Source: Caprimulgus europaeus
Lineage: Eukaryota; Chordata; Aves; Caprimulgiformes; Caprimulgidae
Assembly: GCA_907165065.1 (NCBI GenBank)
Contig: OU015534.1
Span: forward strand, 10,423,686 to 10,487,685
Reading direction: 5' to 3'
Length of the DNA stretch: 64,000 nucleotides
Both the position numbers and the translations under genes were made by a program. This document shows, one piece after another, positions 36,001 through 46,998 of the stretch (positions are counted from its first letter, which is position 1; each line of letters begins with the position of its first letter). Below the pieces are notes generated by a model that was given only the letters and a program-made list of their open reading frames with translations, searched no databases and was not told the origin of the DNA.

Positions 36001-39000
36001 GGGACTGAGCCACTGTCTCAAGGTGACTCTGGTGGCAGGGAGCCTGGTTACCTGTTTGCTTCTTCCAGTCTGATGTTGCTCCTAGATCCTTATTTAGTGG
36101 TTTTAGTATCCACCAACTTTGCCTCCTGTAGTCCACCAAGCTTTTCCCCCCTTCCCCTGCCTCTCCCCCTCCTACTGTTTTCTCTCATTTGATTCCTCAA
36201 AGCACTTTTAAGAGGCCGTTCATCTTGCAGGTGTCACCTCAAAGAAAGTTGTATTGTGTACATTTGGTCAAAGCAAGATAAGAGCTTCCAAAGCGCTGGG
36301 CAGTAAAGGTGGTTTCTTCAGGTGCTGGCAGCTCTCACAGAGCTGCAGTGTTTGGGATGTGTTAGCCCACTGGCCTCGATTTGCATAGGTACAATACTCC
36401 TCTTCACTTTCTGGCAGGTTCTTGGCCTGGAAACTGCTGTATTAAACCTTAGACCAGTATGCTGGCCCAGTAATCAGTACTGCACTATGTACTTTGTCTC
36501 TCCCCTTTTTCTTTTTGGAGACAATACACATTTTATGCTTTGTCAGCAGAAGGCAGGGCCAGAGCTCACCCTTTGGGGCGTCCCACTCCTGGAAGCTGCA
36601 GGCACCCAGCGCTCTGGCAGCCGCCAGCTTTGCCTACGCTTTGCAAAGAGCTCACACCCAGCGCGTGTTCGTGGCACCGAGACACAAGTGTTTGCACTTT
36701 GGTCTCTACCAAGCTATGTGTTGTGAGAGACACTTGGCTGCCTTTTTACCCCAAAGCTTTGTCCTCAGTAAAATCTGAAGATGTTGCAAGTTTTGTTTGG
36801 TCATCAAGGAACAGAAGAAGTGCTGAACGTCTGGAAATCCTGGATGTGAGCACCATTTCGGCACAGCTCAGCCCTAAGGCATGTGCTCAGTGAGACCAAT
36901 GCTCCCAGGAGGCAGGGGACCAGCCACACATGTGCTGTGCCGTCCCTCCGTGCACAGGCAGTAAAGCTGATGCCTTCCAAATGCTCTGGATTTGTTGCAC
37001 GTTTACAGGACATCTGTGCTGTGCAGGCACTGATGGGCTCAGGCTTCCAGCAAAAGTTCCAAAGGATTGACCTGGTCTGCTGGGAAGCTGAACTTCATGC
37101 TGGGGTGTCTGATCTGCCAGCATGGGCCCACCAACAGCTATGTCACCGCAGCCAGGGCTTAGTGAATCTGTGAAATTTTGGGGTTTGATGGTGATAAAGT
37201 CCTGTCTGGTTATGCAAAGTGGCGTGGTGGTTTGCAGGGACATCAGAAGTATTTTCCTGCCTGTTTCTAGAGGATGCCTAGGACTCCACAAGGCAAGTGT
37301 GGCAGCAGAGACACGGAGTGAGTTCTTGGTGCCCTAAAGTCCTACCTGTCTGGCAGGAAATTAATACTCTTCTCTTGGGAACCCAGCGTTATTCCACTGA
37401 ATTCCCCCTTTGGGTTTGGAAATCTTCAGCAGGAAATGAACCTTAATGGAAAGGACAGACAAAAAAAGGTCTTAAAAGAAGCTGATCTGCAAGTTGCCTT
37501 CGCTCAAGCCCTCCCTGCCCATCACCTTGGCTCAACAAGGAAGGCATCGTGTTCACGTGCTGGTTTTTAAGCGATTACCCTACACAGCACTGTTTGGTTT
37601 ATTTCCCTGCTCAGCCTTCAGAAGCTGTTCTTCTTGCGCTTATTTACTGTAAAGCAAGGAAAGCCAGGGAAAATGATCTCCAAAGCAAACAGAGCCATGT
37701 TTCCATTTGGGAAAACTTAGGAGGGAAAGCGCGTGTAGCTAAGCAACAATGCATGATGGTAAATGGGTCATTTTCCAAGGCATGAATTGCATGTGGATAA
37801 CTGCAAGGAAAACAACCCCAGCCAACACGCTGCCGACGTTTGAATTCTTGGCCTAAGTGATGAATAAGGCAGGAGATGACTTTTCAATACCCCCAAGAGC
37901 TCCCTGGGTTGTTAAGGGCTTGTTTTCTCCTGCTTTCAATCTCCACCCAAAACCTTGGGTGGGAGTCTCCGTTACTGTGGCTGGGCAGAGCTCTGAGTAT
38001 GGATGCATTACAATGAGGTTCCCTGGACCCAAAGAGCGATGGGTCAGCTCCACCGCATCCCAGGGAAGGGGACGGGGACAAGGGAGTCCCATGGCAGGAC
38101 TGGGGACTCAGCCATGAGAAACTCCCTCCTGTTTAGGGCCAGAGTGAAGCCAGTGTTCACTCATGCACTAGCACTGAAGCTTGATCTCAACCTCGCCCCA
38201 GCAGTACATAGGAATGACTTTGCTCACTTAAGCTCCCCGTGGGACTAGATAATCTCTGCTGAAGGAAGAGTGGGGTGTTTTCTTACCGTGGGGCAACATG
38301 TTATGGATGTACGAGGGTACTACCACCGGGATAACACTAGATGTGGGATTGTACAATCATTCAGGAAGCCAGGAATGAGAGAGTTTGCTGGAAGATAAAT
38401 AGGTGAGGTCACGTTTGCTTGGGGGCATAATGTCCACATCATGTAGCTGCTGTGTCATGGGTGACAGTGCCTGGCTCAGCCATGGGTGAAGGGTTAGGGA
38501 ATCCTTCCGCTTTGCGTCCTAGGGAAGGAAAACTATTGTGTTTGGTTTCTTTTTCATAATAATAACAACAAATCTACAGAGTTTAAGTTTTGCACTTGCA
38601 GAAGTGACCACTCATCTGGGCTTTTCCAGCATTCCTCCTACCGGGAATGGTGCCATCTTCAAGCCAGTACTGGCAATTCAGCCTGAAGGTCACCAAGTGG
38701 GGTGGAAGCAGAGCAGGGACAAGACCTCGCTTTTCCTAGACATGCCATTGAGTTCCTGCCTCTTGCATCACTGGCTCTGATCAAAACATGTTCATTAAAA
38801 AGAAAGAGCTATTGCAGGAAGGTATTGGGATTATTTCTTCCCTCCACGAATAAAATTCTTCAGTTCCTCTTAAAATCAGACCTGAGGAATTTACAGAGTG
38901 GCTATTGTACATTCCTTGGGAAAAGAAAAAAAAACCTGAGCAAGTAGTTCCAGTGCATTAAAGCAAGGAATAGAGGAAGTGAAAAATATTTTAAATTCCT

Positions 39001-39129
39001 ATACAGTGTTACATTTTAAAAATGTCCTGGTTTAGGACATTAGAATTGGGGGGTGGTAGCTTTTTTCTCTCTCCTTTTTCCCCTCTAATTTCTCTGAACT
39101 TGTTACAATTCTCATTCCATTTTGCTCAC

Positions 39130-39370
39130 CCTATCCAAGCGACTAAATAGAGAGAGGCCTGGAACGATGACAGAGATGCGAAGTGCACAAAGGGACGGGA
39201 GTGTGGTCCGATAATTCTGTAATTGGAGCTGCTTGAGGCGAAATTTTTTTCAAGCCAGTGTAAATGGGGATCGCTGAAACCCTTAACAATCAGTCTGTCA
39301 GGCTGCTTCTTTAATGGATTGCTCTGTTTAACTCTCTCTGTTTGTCACTGGCAAGATGACAAGAGAAATT
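39130..39370. promoter_or_regulatory. AT-rich unique segment, candidate conserved element
   Basis: A unique, balanced-composition segment with several homeodomain-type cores (GTAATTGG, TTAATGGATT), in contrast with the GC-rich intron around it. Conservation cannot be assessed from one genome, so this is a weak call. Confidence 0.18.
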
Positions 39371-42300
39371 AGTGTACTGGAAAATATAAGGTAACTGGCA
39401 GCTCCCCAGCCCGGTTCCAAGGCCTGCAGACCCCGGGGTGCCGTAGCGCCGGAGCCCAGCTCACAGGCTGCTCTGCTGCCTCTGTGGAGGAGGAGGAGGG
39501 GAGCTTGGAACCTCCTGCCCTTCTGAGGGGTAGCAAGACCTGCAAAAATACGTCTCTGGGACTGATATAGTGAAGAGTGTGTGAGGAGAAGGGGGGTCCC
39601 CCCATGGCTGTGGGGTCCCGGAAGCACCGTGCACAGCTGGCTGCAGGCTGGGATCCCGGTAGGGAGAGCACCTAAGCGTCCTGCCAAGGCCAAGCCGCAA
39701 ACCTTCCTGCAAGCTGTCTTTATCTTCTGCTTTTACAACACAGATATTTCTTTTTTTTCTTTTTTTTAAAGCGCTGTAGGTTAATGTGAGTCTTCTGGGG
39801 GCGTTGGGTGTAGGGTGGGAGCACTCACCCTTAGAGAAGAAGCTTCCAGCGTGCGTGAGTGTGAGCGTGCGTGAGCACATGTGAGTGTGTGCAAGTGTGC
39901 GCGGCTTTGGAGATGCTCCGATACCTCCATTGTTCGCAGCCAGCCTCTGAAATTTGGCAGCGACAATGCCCTGGGGCTAGAGATGTACCTTTCGCTTTTC
40001 CCATGAAATTCCATTCTGGTTTGGCTGAGTTATAAAAAAAAAAGTTTGAAAATCGCCATTTCCCTTCTGCTGCCTGCATTCCTCAGGAAAACTTTGGCAG
40101 CCTGTCAAAACAATAACTGAACGTGAACTTTCTAAAGAGCTGGCCCGGTGCTGTCTGCCAAAGCAGCAATTCAGCACAGCTCAGCACGGCTTGTCCTTTC
40201 CCTCAACCCCCCGTGCCCACCCCCTCGCACACCCATCCCCGGGCACCCTTCGGCGCAGACGTGTCCACCCCGGGCACCAGTGGGCAGAGCACGGGTTGGC
40301 ATACGCTGCCCAGCTGCAGAAGCCACGCACACCTCCTCTCCCCTCGCAGGAGAGTGGCTTTCTGCTTCCAGCCATGACCGTTACTCCTGCGATTCTTGGG
40401 GCAGAAGCCTCTGGAGCAGTGAGGAAAGGCCAGTCCAAACCTTCCTGAGGAATCAGTTAGGTCCAGCTGCAATAACCTACATTGTAGACATTTATTTAAA
40501 AGACCTTAATTCTTTTTTAAAAAATGTTATTTCCTTTGCTAAAAGAATGTTGTTTACAATGCAAAGCCAAGTGCTTTTAAGTTAGGAAATGCCAAATGTA
40601 TGATTCCTCGCAGGCTCAACTCTGTGCGCATGCATTGTGCTGCGACCTTTACGTACGTGAGCCCCTATTTCGACCTCTTTACTTTGTCGTGTGGACACGG
40701 GAGGGAAGAGGGCACGAGCTGTAAATAAGACACTTCCTAACACTGTAGTGTTTCATTTGCATGTTTTTGCAGACCGCATATTATTCTTTAATACAGGTTT
40801 TTAATGCAATGTATAATTTTCAAACCAAAGCACCCGACTTTGGCACACTTGCCAGAGCTTTTCCTCACCGCAGAAATGCGGCCGCATCTGGGGTGGAGCA
40901 AGGCAACTGTTTTGCAGCCTATTAGGACATAAAATGACTCTAAAGCAGAGAGGAGGCAGCACAGTCCTTGTTACAAGCACCCATTACACTTCACATGAAG
41001 GTGCAGGAGGATGCGCGGAGGGAAACTGCTGCTACTTCACCCCCGCAGGGGTTAATACTCTTAAACTGGTGGCAAATGCTTTGTGGTCCTGGGGTATTTT
41101 TGGGGCTCAGACTGTACAATTCAAGGGAAAGGTGGTGCTTGCACCATCCCCATGCTGGTTCAGGAAGGCAGGATGAACCTCTGCCATTCCCACCACCTCT
41201 TCTCCTGCCAGCAAGCCCCAGGTTTAGCTTGCAGCGCACTGAGCCGCACTGAGACCCCAGAGGCAGCGTCGGAGCCAAAGCAGACCGACCCTCCTGCCTT
41301 CCCTCGTCTCCTCATCAAGAGGAGAGAAACAGGCAGGAATAATCCGTCAACTAAACCAACCTGCCATGACTGGTTGTTCTCGTGCTGTTACTTGCAAGAT
41401 GTGGCTGCCCCCGTGGGAAGCTGACCACCAGGCCACCAATTACAGCAGATACCCCACAAATCCCAGTGTTAGTGCAGCACAAGGCTGGTAATTTCATGTA
41501 GCATTTACTGCCAGCCAGGGAGTCATCCTTGTGATGCGAACGCAGCTCTACCTTCTATAAGCTCCCCTCCAGCAGGCCCTGAGCTTGTGCTAATGGTGAA
41601 GCTAATATTTGGATCTCAGGAGTGGCCAGGAGTCTCCAGCCTGCCCCAAAAATCTCTCATCATTTTAATGCACTTGGCTGGCAGCACAGTGGATTCAGCC
41701 CCCCTCCCTCCTCCACCTCTCCAACTATAAAAGCCTGTTGTGGCCTACATTCAGCTGTCGGATATCACATTATCATGGCTCGGCAAAGAGGAAACCAAGC
41801 AGTTTGGCACAAATGGCTTTTCTATGTTCAGCCTGTTCCAGCGCGGGTCTGTTCAGCTCCTCCTGAAGCACATGGAAGCGCTCAAAACTTCAATATTTAA
41901 TCTTGCCTTGAAATGCAAATTGTCAGATCCAAGGAAAGGAAAGTGAGCGAACGCATGGCCATCGACGCGGGGACACTGGGGAGGCCGGAGGCGCCTGTTG
42001 CCTTTCAGCCTCCCTCCGCCGCGGGGGCTGGTGCAGGGCTGCGGGGGCTGCCCCTCTCCTGCTTCTCGTGGGGCACCAGGTCCCTTTCTCCAGCACTGTG
42101 CCCCCTGGTCAAGCAGTGTCCTTTTCACTGTTGGGGTGATTTAGTGCTCAGCCAGACCTTGAGCATCCCTGAGCGCTCGGCCTGCTCCCAGGTTTTTTTC
42201 TGTTCTCTGAGGGCACTGCTGTGATACCGGATACTCAGATTTTGTGCCTGTGCAAGAGACACCCAGGCAGAGGGGATTTTGCAGTGTGTAGGGCAGCACA

Positions 42301-42479
42301 TGTGCCTCCCTCTGCCCCCCTGGCACACACATGCATACAACCACTCGCCCCACTTGCAGGGTAGGTGGTGTGGTAGGAAGGGGAGTGCCCCATGCGTGCA
42401 TGTTGGGAGCCCAGTAATCCTGGATATATTATAAGTGCAGTTTTGAGAAATAAAAACACATTAATATTCTGTTCTCTCA

Positions 42480-42760
42480 AGGCATTATCCTACTGTTTAC
42501 CATTACACACAATCCTTTGCTTTAAATTGCATCTTTGATTAAAGCAGCAATGAGAGAAACCAGTGCTAATAACAAAATGTATTCTGCTTTAAATCACTAA
42601 AGTGAAAACATCAATAAGCTGTAACCATCAGTGCCGCCATGAAAATGAAGGCAACCACCATGGGAAACAGCAAGGACGAAATCCACTTTGCCAGCATAAA
42701 AGCCAAGTAATTAGGTCTTATGTGGGTGGAACTTATAATGAGGTGCAGGAAGGGGGAAAA
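42480..42760. promoter_or_regulatory. Motif-dense AT-rich segment, candidate enhancer
   Basis: Contains CCTTTGCTTTAAATTGCAT (a SOX-type core beside a POU-type core), then CTTTGATTAAAG and further TAAT cores. It lies 3 kb upstream of the p55 first exon. The arrangement resembles developmental enhancers, but that is inference. Confidence 0.25.
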
Positions 42761-43039
42761 TGAGTTTCAACCCGAGCCTGCTGCCTCCCCCTACCCCCGC
42801 CAGAGCTGCTAATCCAAGTCTGGGGGCTGCCATAGGGACAGCAGCCCCATTTCTCAGCTCCGCGGGGTCTGCAAAGCAGCATCCGCATCTCCACTTGCAC
42901 CCACCGCCCAGCCCCTGTGGGGTCTGCAGCCCTGTCCTGTCCGTGGGCAGCGGATGGTTTGTACCCAGGGTACCAACTTAAATGTCACTGAGAAGGGAGT
43001 GTGCTTCAGGAAGGGCATTTCACTTGGAGCAAGCATGAG

Positions 43040-43200
43040 CTGATATATCGTATCTTCTCAAGAAATTTAATTTAAAAATTAGAAAAAGCAATCCTATCTG
43101 GTTATCATGGATTAATCTGAGTTTGTGGATAAGGATATAAATTTAATTTAGCTATAGTGAGTTATTTGAATCAAAGCCCTGTGCTCCTCTGCAGCTGTCC
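43040..43200. promoter_or_regulatory. AT-rich homeodomain-site cluster, candidate enhancer
   Basis: Holds GGATTAATC at 43109-43117 (OTX/PITX-type core), repeated AATTTAATTTA blocks and AATCAAAG (TCF/LEF-type). It lies about 1 kb before the p55 CpG island. Weak evidence. Confidence 0.22.
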
Positions 43201-44019
43201 ATCCCTCAAGCAGCAGTATTACTGGAGCAGCGCTGCTCTCAATTGCTTGCCGTGGAAGTTGTGATACATCAGCAAACTTCAGATCCTCTGCGCCCAGCTC
43301 TTCCCACGTACTCTTACGTTGGGTAGAGCCTTTCCGTTATTCAATGTTGCAGTCCCCCTCTGCTTCACCTAAACCAGGAATGTTTTCAGGAGCTTTCTAT
43401 CTAGTGCTAGAGCAGGAGAAATTATTCATAACTTTCTCTTCTATGCTTTAAAGTGCAAATAAAGCAGACAACTACAGTGCTGGGTTTTCTAATGTTCCCC
43501 AACACGTCCACAGCAGATCAAGGTGCTTGTCGATCCTTGTGCCTGCGACACTAGTTGGAAGTCTCCAAAAAGGGCTTTTCCTTAATTTCTCAACAGCTGT
43601 TATTTTGCCTCTCTTTAAGGATGCTTCGCTGCACTAAAAGCGAGGCTGACTGGCGAGCTGGCTGCATTTCTGCCTCCCCTCGCAGGCTGCGGGCTCAGGG
43701 TCTGGCCACGGGGATGTGGCTGGCAGGCAGGCTGAGGTTCAGTTTCGAGTGTGTTTGCAGCTCAGATTTATCCCAAAGCTTGTGAGAAGCCGCCATCCGC
43801 TTTGGTGCCTTTTTCCTCTGCTTTTTTTTCCCCTGGTTATGTTCCTAGAAAGAGCATTGGGTTTCCCCGGGGGTCACACTCTAGTTCGTGGACGGTTATG
43901 ATGCCCTCTGAAACGCTCGGGCTGTTATTAGGAATAGCAGGGACCTGCAGAAGAAAGGCAGGGGAGGAGAGCTCCTGGTTCTGGCAGCAGCAGCAGGGCA
44001 GGCAGCTGGGAGCTGGTGC

Positions 44020-45240
44020 GGTGACAGGCCCCAGCCGGGACGGGGACAGCGGTTCTACCTGCAAAGGGTCTCCTGGGCCTGAGCCGCGGCCCTCTCCCCC
44101 AGACCCCATCCCCAAAGCGGGGCCGGCCGTGGATGGAGAGTAGCAGGTAGGCCCGGCGCTGCGGGGAACCGACCGGAGGGGGTGCATCCCCCAGGTCGGG
44201 GTGCGCAGGGGGCGTCTCCCCGCCGGTAACGCCGGGGCGGGCTGTGGCGGGGGGCGCAGGCCCAGCCCGGGGGCTGCCCCGGCCGCCTGAGGGGAGGTGG
44301 GCGCCCGTGGGGCCCGCGCGCCCCCTCAGCCCCGTCCCCGCTCTCCGCCTCAGCGCTCGCCTCTCTTTGTCCCGCTTAGTAACTGGGGCTGCCAGCCAAT
44401 CGCCATCGAGCCGGCCGGCTTTGTCGCCAGCTGATTGGGTGGGCCGCTAGGAACCCTCTGCCAATCCCGGCGCTCGCTGCTCCCTCAGACAAAGGCAGCA
44501 GCTCTGGCAACTGGGCTCGACTCCCCCCGCCCCCTGCGCGTGCTCGGCGGCAGCAGCCCCCCGGCGACAGGCCAGCCGAGGGACCTACCACCTTCCCCGC
44601 TCGCCTCAGAAAAGGGGGGGGAGGGGTCGCTAGGAAAAGGTGGCGAGAAAGGCGGCCGAAGTGGCGAAAGAAACCCAGGGGAAAGTGAGGAAAGTGGAGA
44701 AGCAGATTGTGGTTTTGTGCCGAGCTTTCTTCCTGGGCATGCCTTTCCGGCGTGAAGAGGGACGTTTCTCCTCTCTGCTTTTTCCTGCCCACCCCCTTCT
44801 CTGCCTCGTGGAAGCGCCCGCACGCACGGCCTCTCCGTCCTCCTCGAAGGGGTTAAAAAGCCGGCAGGAAGCCCCGCCCCCGCGCCCCTCCCGCGCGATG
44901 CCGGGGGGCGTGGCCTCGTCCTCGGCAAGAGGCGGTTGGCGACGGTTGGGCCCCTCAGAGCCTCTTAAAATGACACCGAGCGGGGCCGCCCGCGCCGCAG
45001 AGAGCCCGGGGCCGCGACCCGCCGCAGCCGCCCGGGGCCGCCGCCTGCGCCGCGCGGGGCTGCTAGCTGGGCACGGCGGGCGAGGCCGCCGCGGGCTGCC
45101 CGCTCAGCGCTGAGGCGAGCCCAGCAGAGCCGGCGGGGACCGCGGGCCGAGCGGCCCCCAGCGCTGCCCGCCCCGCGCTCGGGCTCCGCGCCCGCCGTTA
45201 TTGTTGCCCGCCGCCCGCTCCTTTCTCCTCCGCCGGCGGA
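44020..45240 (+). promoter_or_regulatory. PIK3R3: CpG-island promoter of the p55gamma transcript
   Basis: This is the densest CpG stretch in the window, ending about 470 bp before the p55 start codon. It contains three CCAAT boxes: CCAAT at 44396-44400, ATTGG (reverse) at 44434-44438 and CCAAT at 44461-44465. The 38- and 27-base spacings are usual for NF-Y promoters. GC boxes of the Sp1 type follow near 44872-44925. There is no clear TATA box. Dispersed initiation somewhere between about 44500 and 45000 is likely. The position inside the intron of the long form copies the internal p55alpha promoter of PIK3R1. Confidence 0.75.
44898..45113 (+). other. Upstream ORF in the p55 leader
   Basis: An ATG at 44898 opens 71 codons, and an in-frame ATG at 44970 opens 47, both ending at TGA 45111-45113. 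The peptide is Arg/Ala/Gly-rich because of CpG-island composition and matches no family I know. Whether it lies in the mRNA depends on the start site. If present it could lower translation of p55gamma. Confidence 0.35.
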
Positions 45241-45332
45241 AAGAATTCATCCAGAGACCGAAATCTCTCCTTTTCATCCGTTTTCTTCCCACCTCCCTTT
45301 TTGTGAGAGAGGTTTATTTTGCCTTCAGCCCG

Positions 45333-45368
45333 ATGTTTTACAAATACCCCGAAAACGGCGATTTTTAG
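45333..45368 (+). other. Short upstream ORF, 11 codons
   Basis: ATG at 45333 encodes MFYKYPENGDF and then stops. It lies within the likely p55 leader, 340 nt before the main ATG. A further short uORF begins at ATG 45445. A strong acceptor-like site (T-run, CCCCTAG) ends at 45561, so part of the leader might be spliced out or might begin there. Confidence 0.4.
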
Positions 45369-45708
45369 AATTCAGGAAAGTGGCTTTTCTGTGGAAAGGT
45401 GTCTTTTTAAACAAAAAGAAGCACTCTCTCTATATATATTATATATGTATATATATATAACTACCTGTCTTAGTTCCTGCAGGGCAGCTGCTGAGGTGGC
45501 TTGTGTGGTGAGGTTTTTTTAATTAAGTTTAATTTTGCGATTTTTTTTTTTTTTCCCCTAGAAGTATTGTTTTAGAGCGGGGTGGATTCTCCTCGGCTTT
45601 TTTGCCCCCCCTCTTTTTTTTTTTTCTTTTCTTTCCCCTCCCTCCTTCATTCAAAGCCGAGAAAGCCAAATCGCTTATTTATAAACCTGCCGGGACTTGA
45701 CTGTCGCG

Positions 45709-45814
45709 ATGTACAACACGGTGTGGGATATGGACCGCGATGACACGGACTGGAGGGAAGTGATGATGCCCTATTCCACTGAGCTGATATTTTACATTGA
45801 AATGGACCCTCCAG
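45709..45814 (+). CDS. PIK3R3: PIK3R3 p55gamma-specific first coding exon
   Basis: This encodes the 35-residue N-terminus unique to p55gamma, the short regulatory subunit that binds and stabilises the p110 catalytic chain and recruits it to phosphotyrosine proteins at the membrane. The sequence starts [18 protein letters not shown] and ends YIEMDPP. It differs from the human p55gamma sequence as I know it at only two positions, both in the first 13 residues (human SMDRDDA, here DMDRDDT). I chose the ATG at 45709 for that match; it has G at -3. An in-frame TTG upstream is not used. The donor at 45815 (CCAG|GTAGGG) leaves phase 1, so G plus CT gives alanine before LPPKPPKP. The p55-type exon and BH exon 5 thus compete for the same acceptor at 61053. 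Confidence 0.97.
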
Positions 45815-45940
45815 GTAGGGAGCCGGAGCCTGTGTGCCTGCCTCTGCCCCCCTCGCAGCGGGTCGGGCTCGCCTTTCATTCCTCCCTTCTCTCCCCTCCG
45901 TATAGACTTTTCCCGTTTGAAAAAGGAGGGGAAATCTGCA

Positions 45941-45950
45941 GGGGGGGGGG

Positions 45951-46012
<62 letters not shown>
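45941..46012 (+). repeat. G11 run followed by (AT)30 microsatellite
   Basis: Eleven G residues (45941-45951) lead into 30 uninterrupted AT units (45953-46012), about 130 bases after the p55 exon donor. It is likely highly variable in length among individuals. Confidence 0.98.
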
Positions 46013-46014
<2 letters not shown>

Positions 46015-46096
46015 GTAGTTAAAGTTTGTGTAAACTTTCCAGGGACTTGAAGCTGCTGTCTCCTGGGCAAAAGTATTTTAATACTGATTTTTTTTT

Positions 46097-46128
46097 GGGG
46101 GGGGGGGGGCGGGGGGGTGGGGAGGGGA
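46097..46128 (+). repeat. G-rich tract with quadruplex potential
   Basis: Four or more G runs separated by single C, T or A follow a T run. This lies on the sense strand early in the intron, so nascent RNA could form a G-quadruplex or an R-loop. Confidence 0.85.
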
Positions 46129-46937
46129 AGTAGGATAACTGCAATTTATGGTGTTTTTTGAGAGGTGGATGGAGGCAAGAGGAGGAAAGCTGCTCGCAGC
46201 CCCTCTCCCGAGTCTTTTTTTTTTTTTTAAGCCTTTATTGAAAACCGTATATTTTGGTTGCGTTCACTTCTTTCTAGAGGAGCGTTTTTATTAGCCTCTT
46301 CACCTGTGTGCCTTTATGTGCCTGTAACACTTTGATGGTGGTGATTTACCTACCTCCATTCAGTTCCAGTTTAATCGCTTTTACAGTCTCCGAGACCCTT
46401 TCTGCCAGCTCTCTTTCAGCATTGACAGATGAGGTGTGTGTTGTCGCTGGGGGAATAATACTTGGGAACAGGCTGGAATCCATCCCTGGAGGCACTGTTA
46501 CTTTGATAACGCTTAATAACCTTGTTCAAAACGATTTGGTGCAACTTTTTTTTTGTTGTTTTTTTGTGGTTTTTTTCCCCCTATGGATTGCCACTGCTGA
46601 AAATGGAGAAATGCATTGTCCCTTGCTTGCCTGAAGTTTTTAGATGGGACAGAAAGTTTCTTTTGTGTGTGAAGAGTGAGGGAGGGCTTAAAAGGAGAAG
46701 TAGTTGAGTCTTTCTTTGGTAATGAATTAAAGTAAGCATAAAAGAGTACTGGTGAAACCGTATCTATACCTGTGAGAGGCTGAGAGCAGTAAGGTAATTG
46801 AAGGGCCTTTTATGTTCTCAGGTCTCTGATCTGTACAGCCAGAAGGTACAGTAAAATATGCACCAAAAATCTTAGCCTGCAGAGAAACTGATAGCAAGTA
46901 AGTGCTTCTGAGTCATATCTTGTGTGTGGCATGTACT

Positions 46938-46998
46938 TAGACGTGTTGGACTCAGTGCTCTTAAAAGTCTTTTCCAACCAAAACAATTCTATGATTCC
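46938..46998 (+). mobile_element. CR1 LINE 3' tail
   Basis: GTTGGACTCAGTGCTCTTAA, then GTCTTTTCCAACCAAAACAA and TTCTATGATTC. This is the sense 3' terminus of an avian CR1, about 60 bp left. Confidence 0.88.

Larger units (their letters stand above)
14349..44000 (+). other. Long intron of the p85-type transcript, upstream of the p55 promoter
   Basis: This stretch is about 30 kb and I could support no gene in it. Open frames are common because the sequence is GC-rich, and they overlap on both strands without any family motif. Features inside it are listed separately: an A/C tract, a minisatellite, a CR1 tail, hairpins, a GC-rich island and AT-rich motif clusters. Non-coding transcripts cannot be excluded from sequence alone. 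Confidence 0.6.

Noticed and set aside
41720-41900. TATA-like CTATAAAAG followed about 50 bp later by an ATG (41775) with a 42-codon frame
   Set aside because: Tempting as a small gene, but the peptide matches nothing I know, there is no CpG island and the ORF is short enough to be chance.
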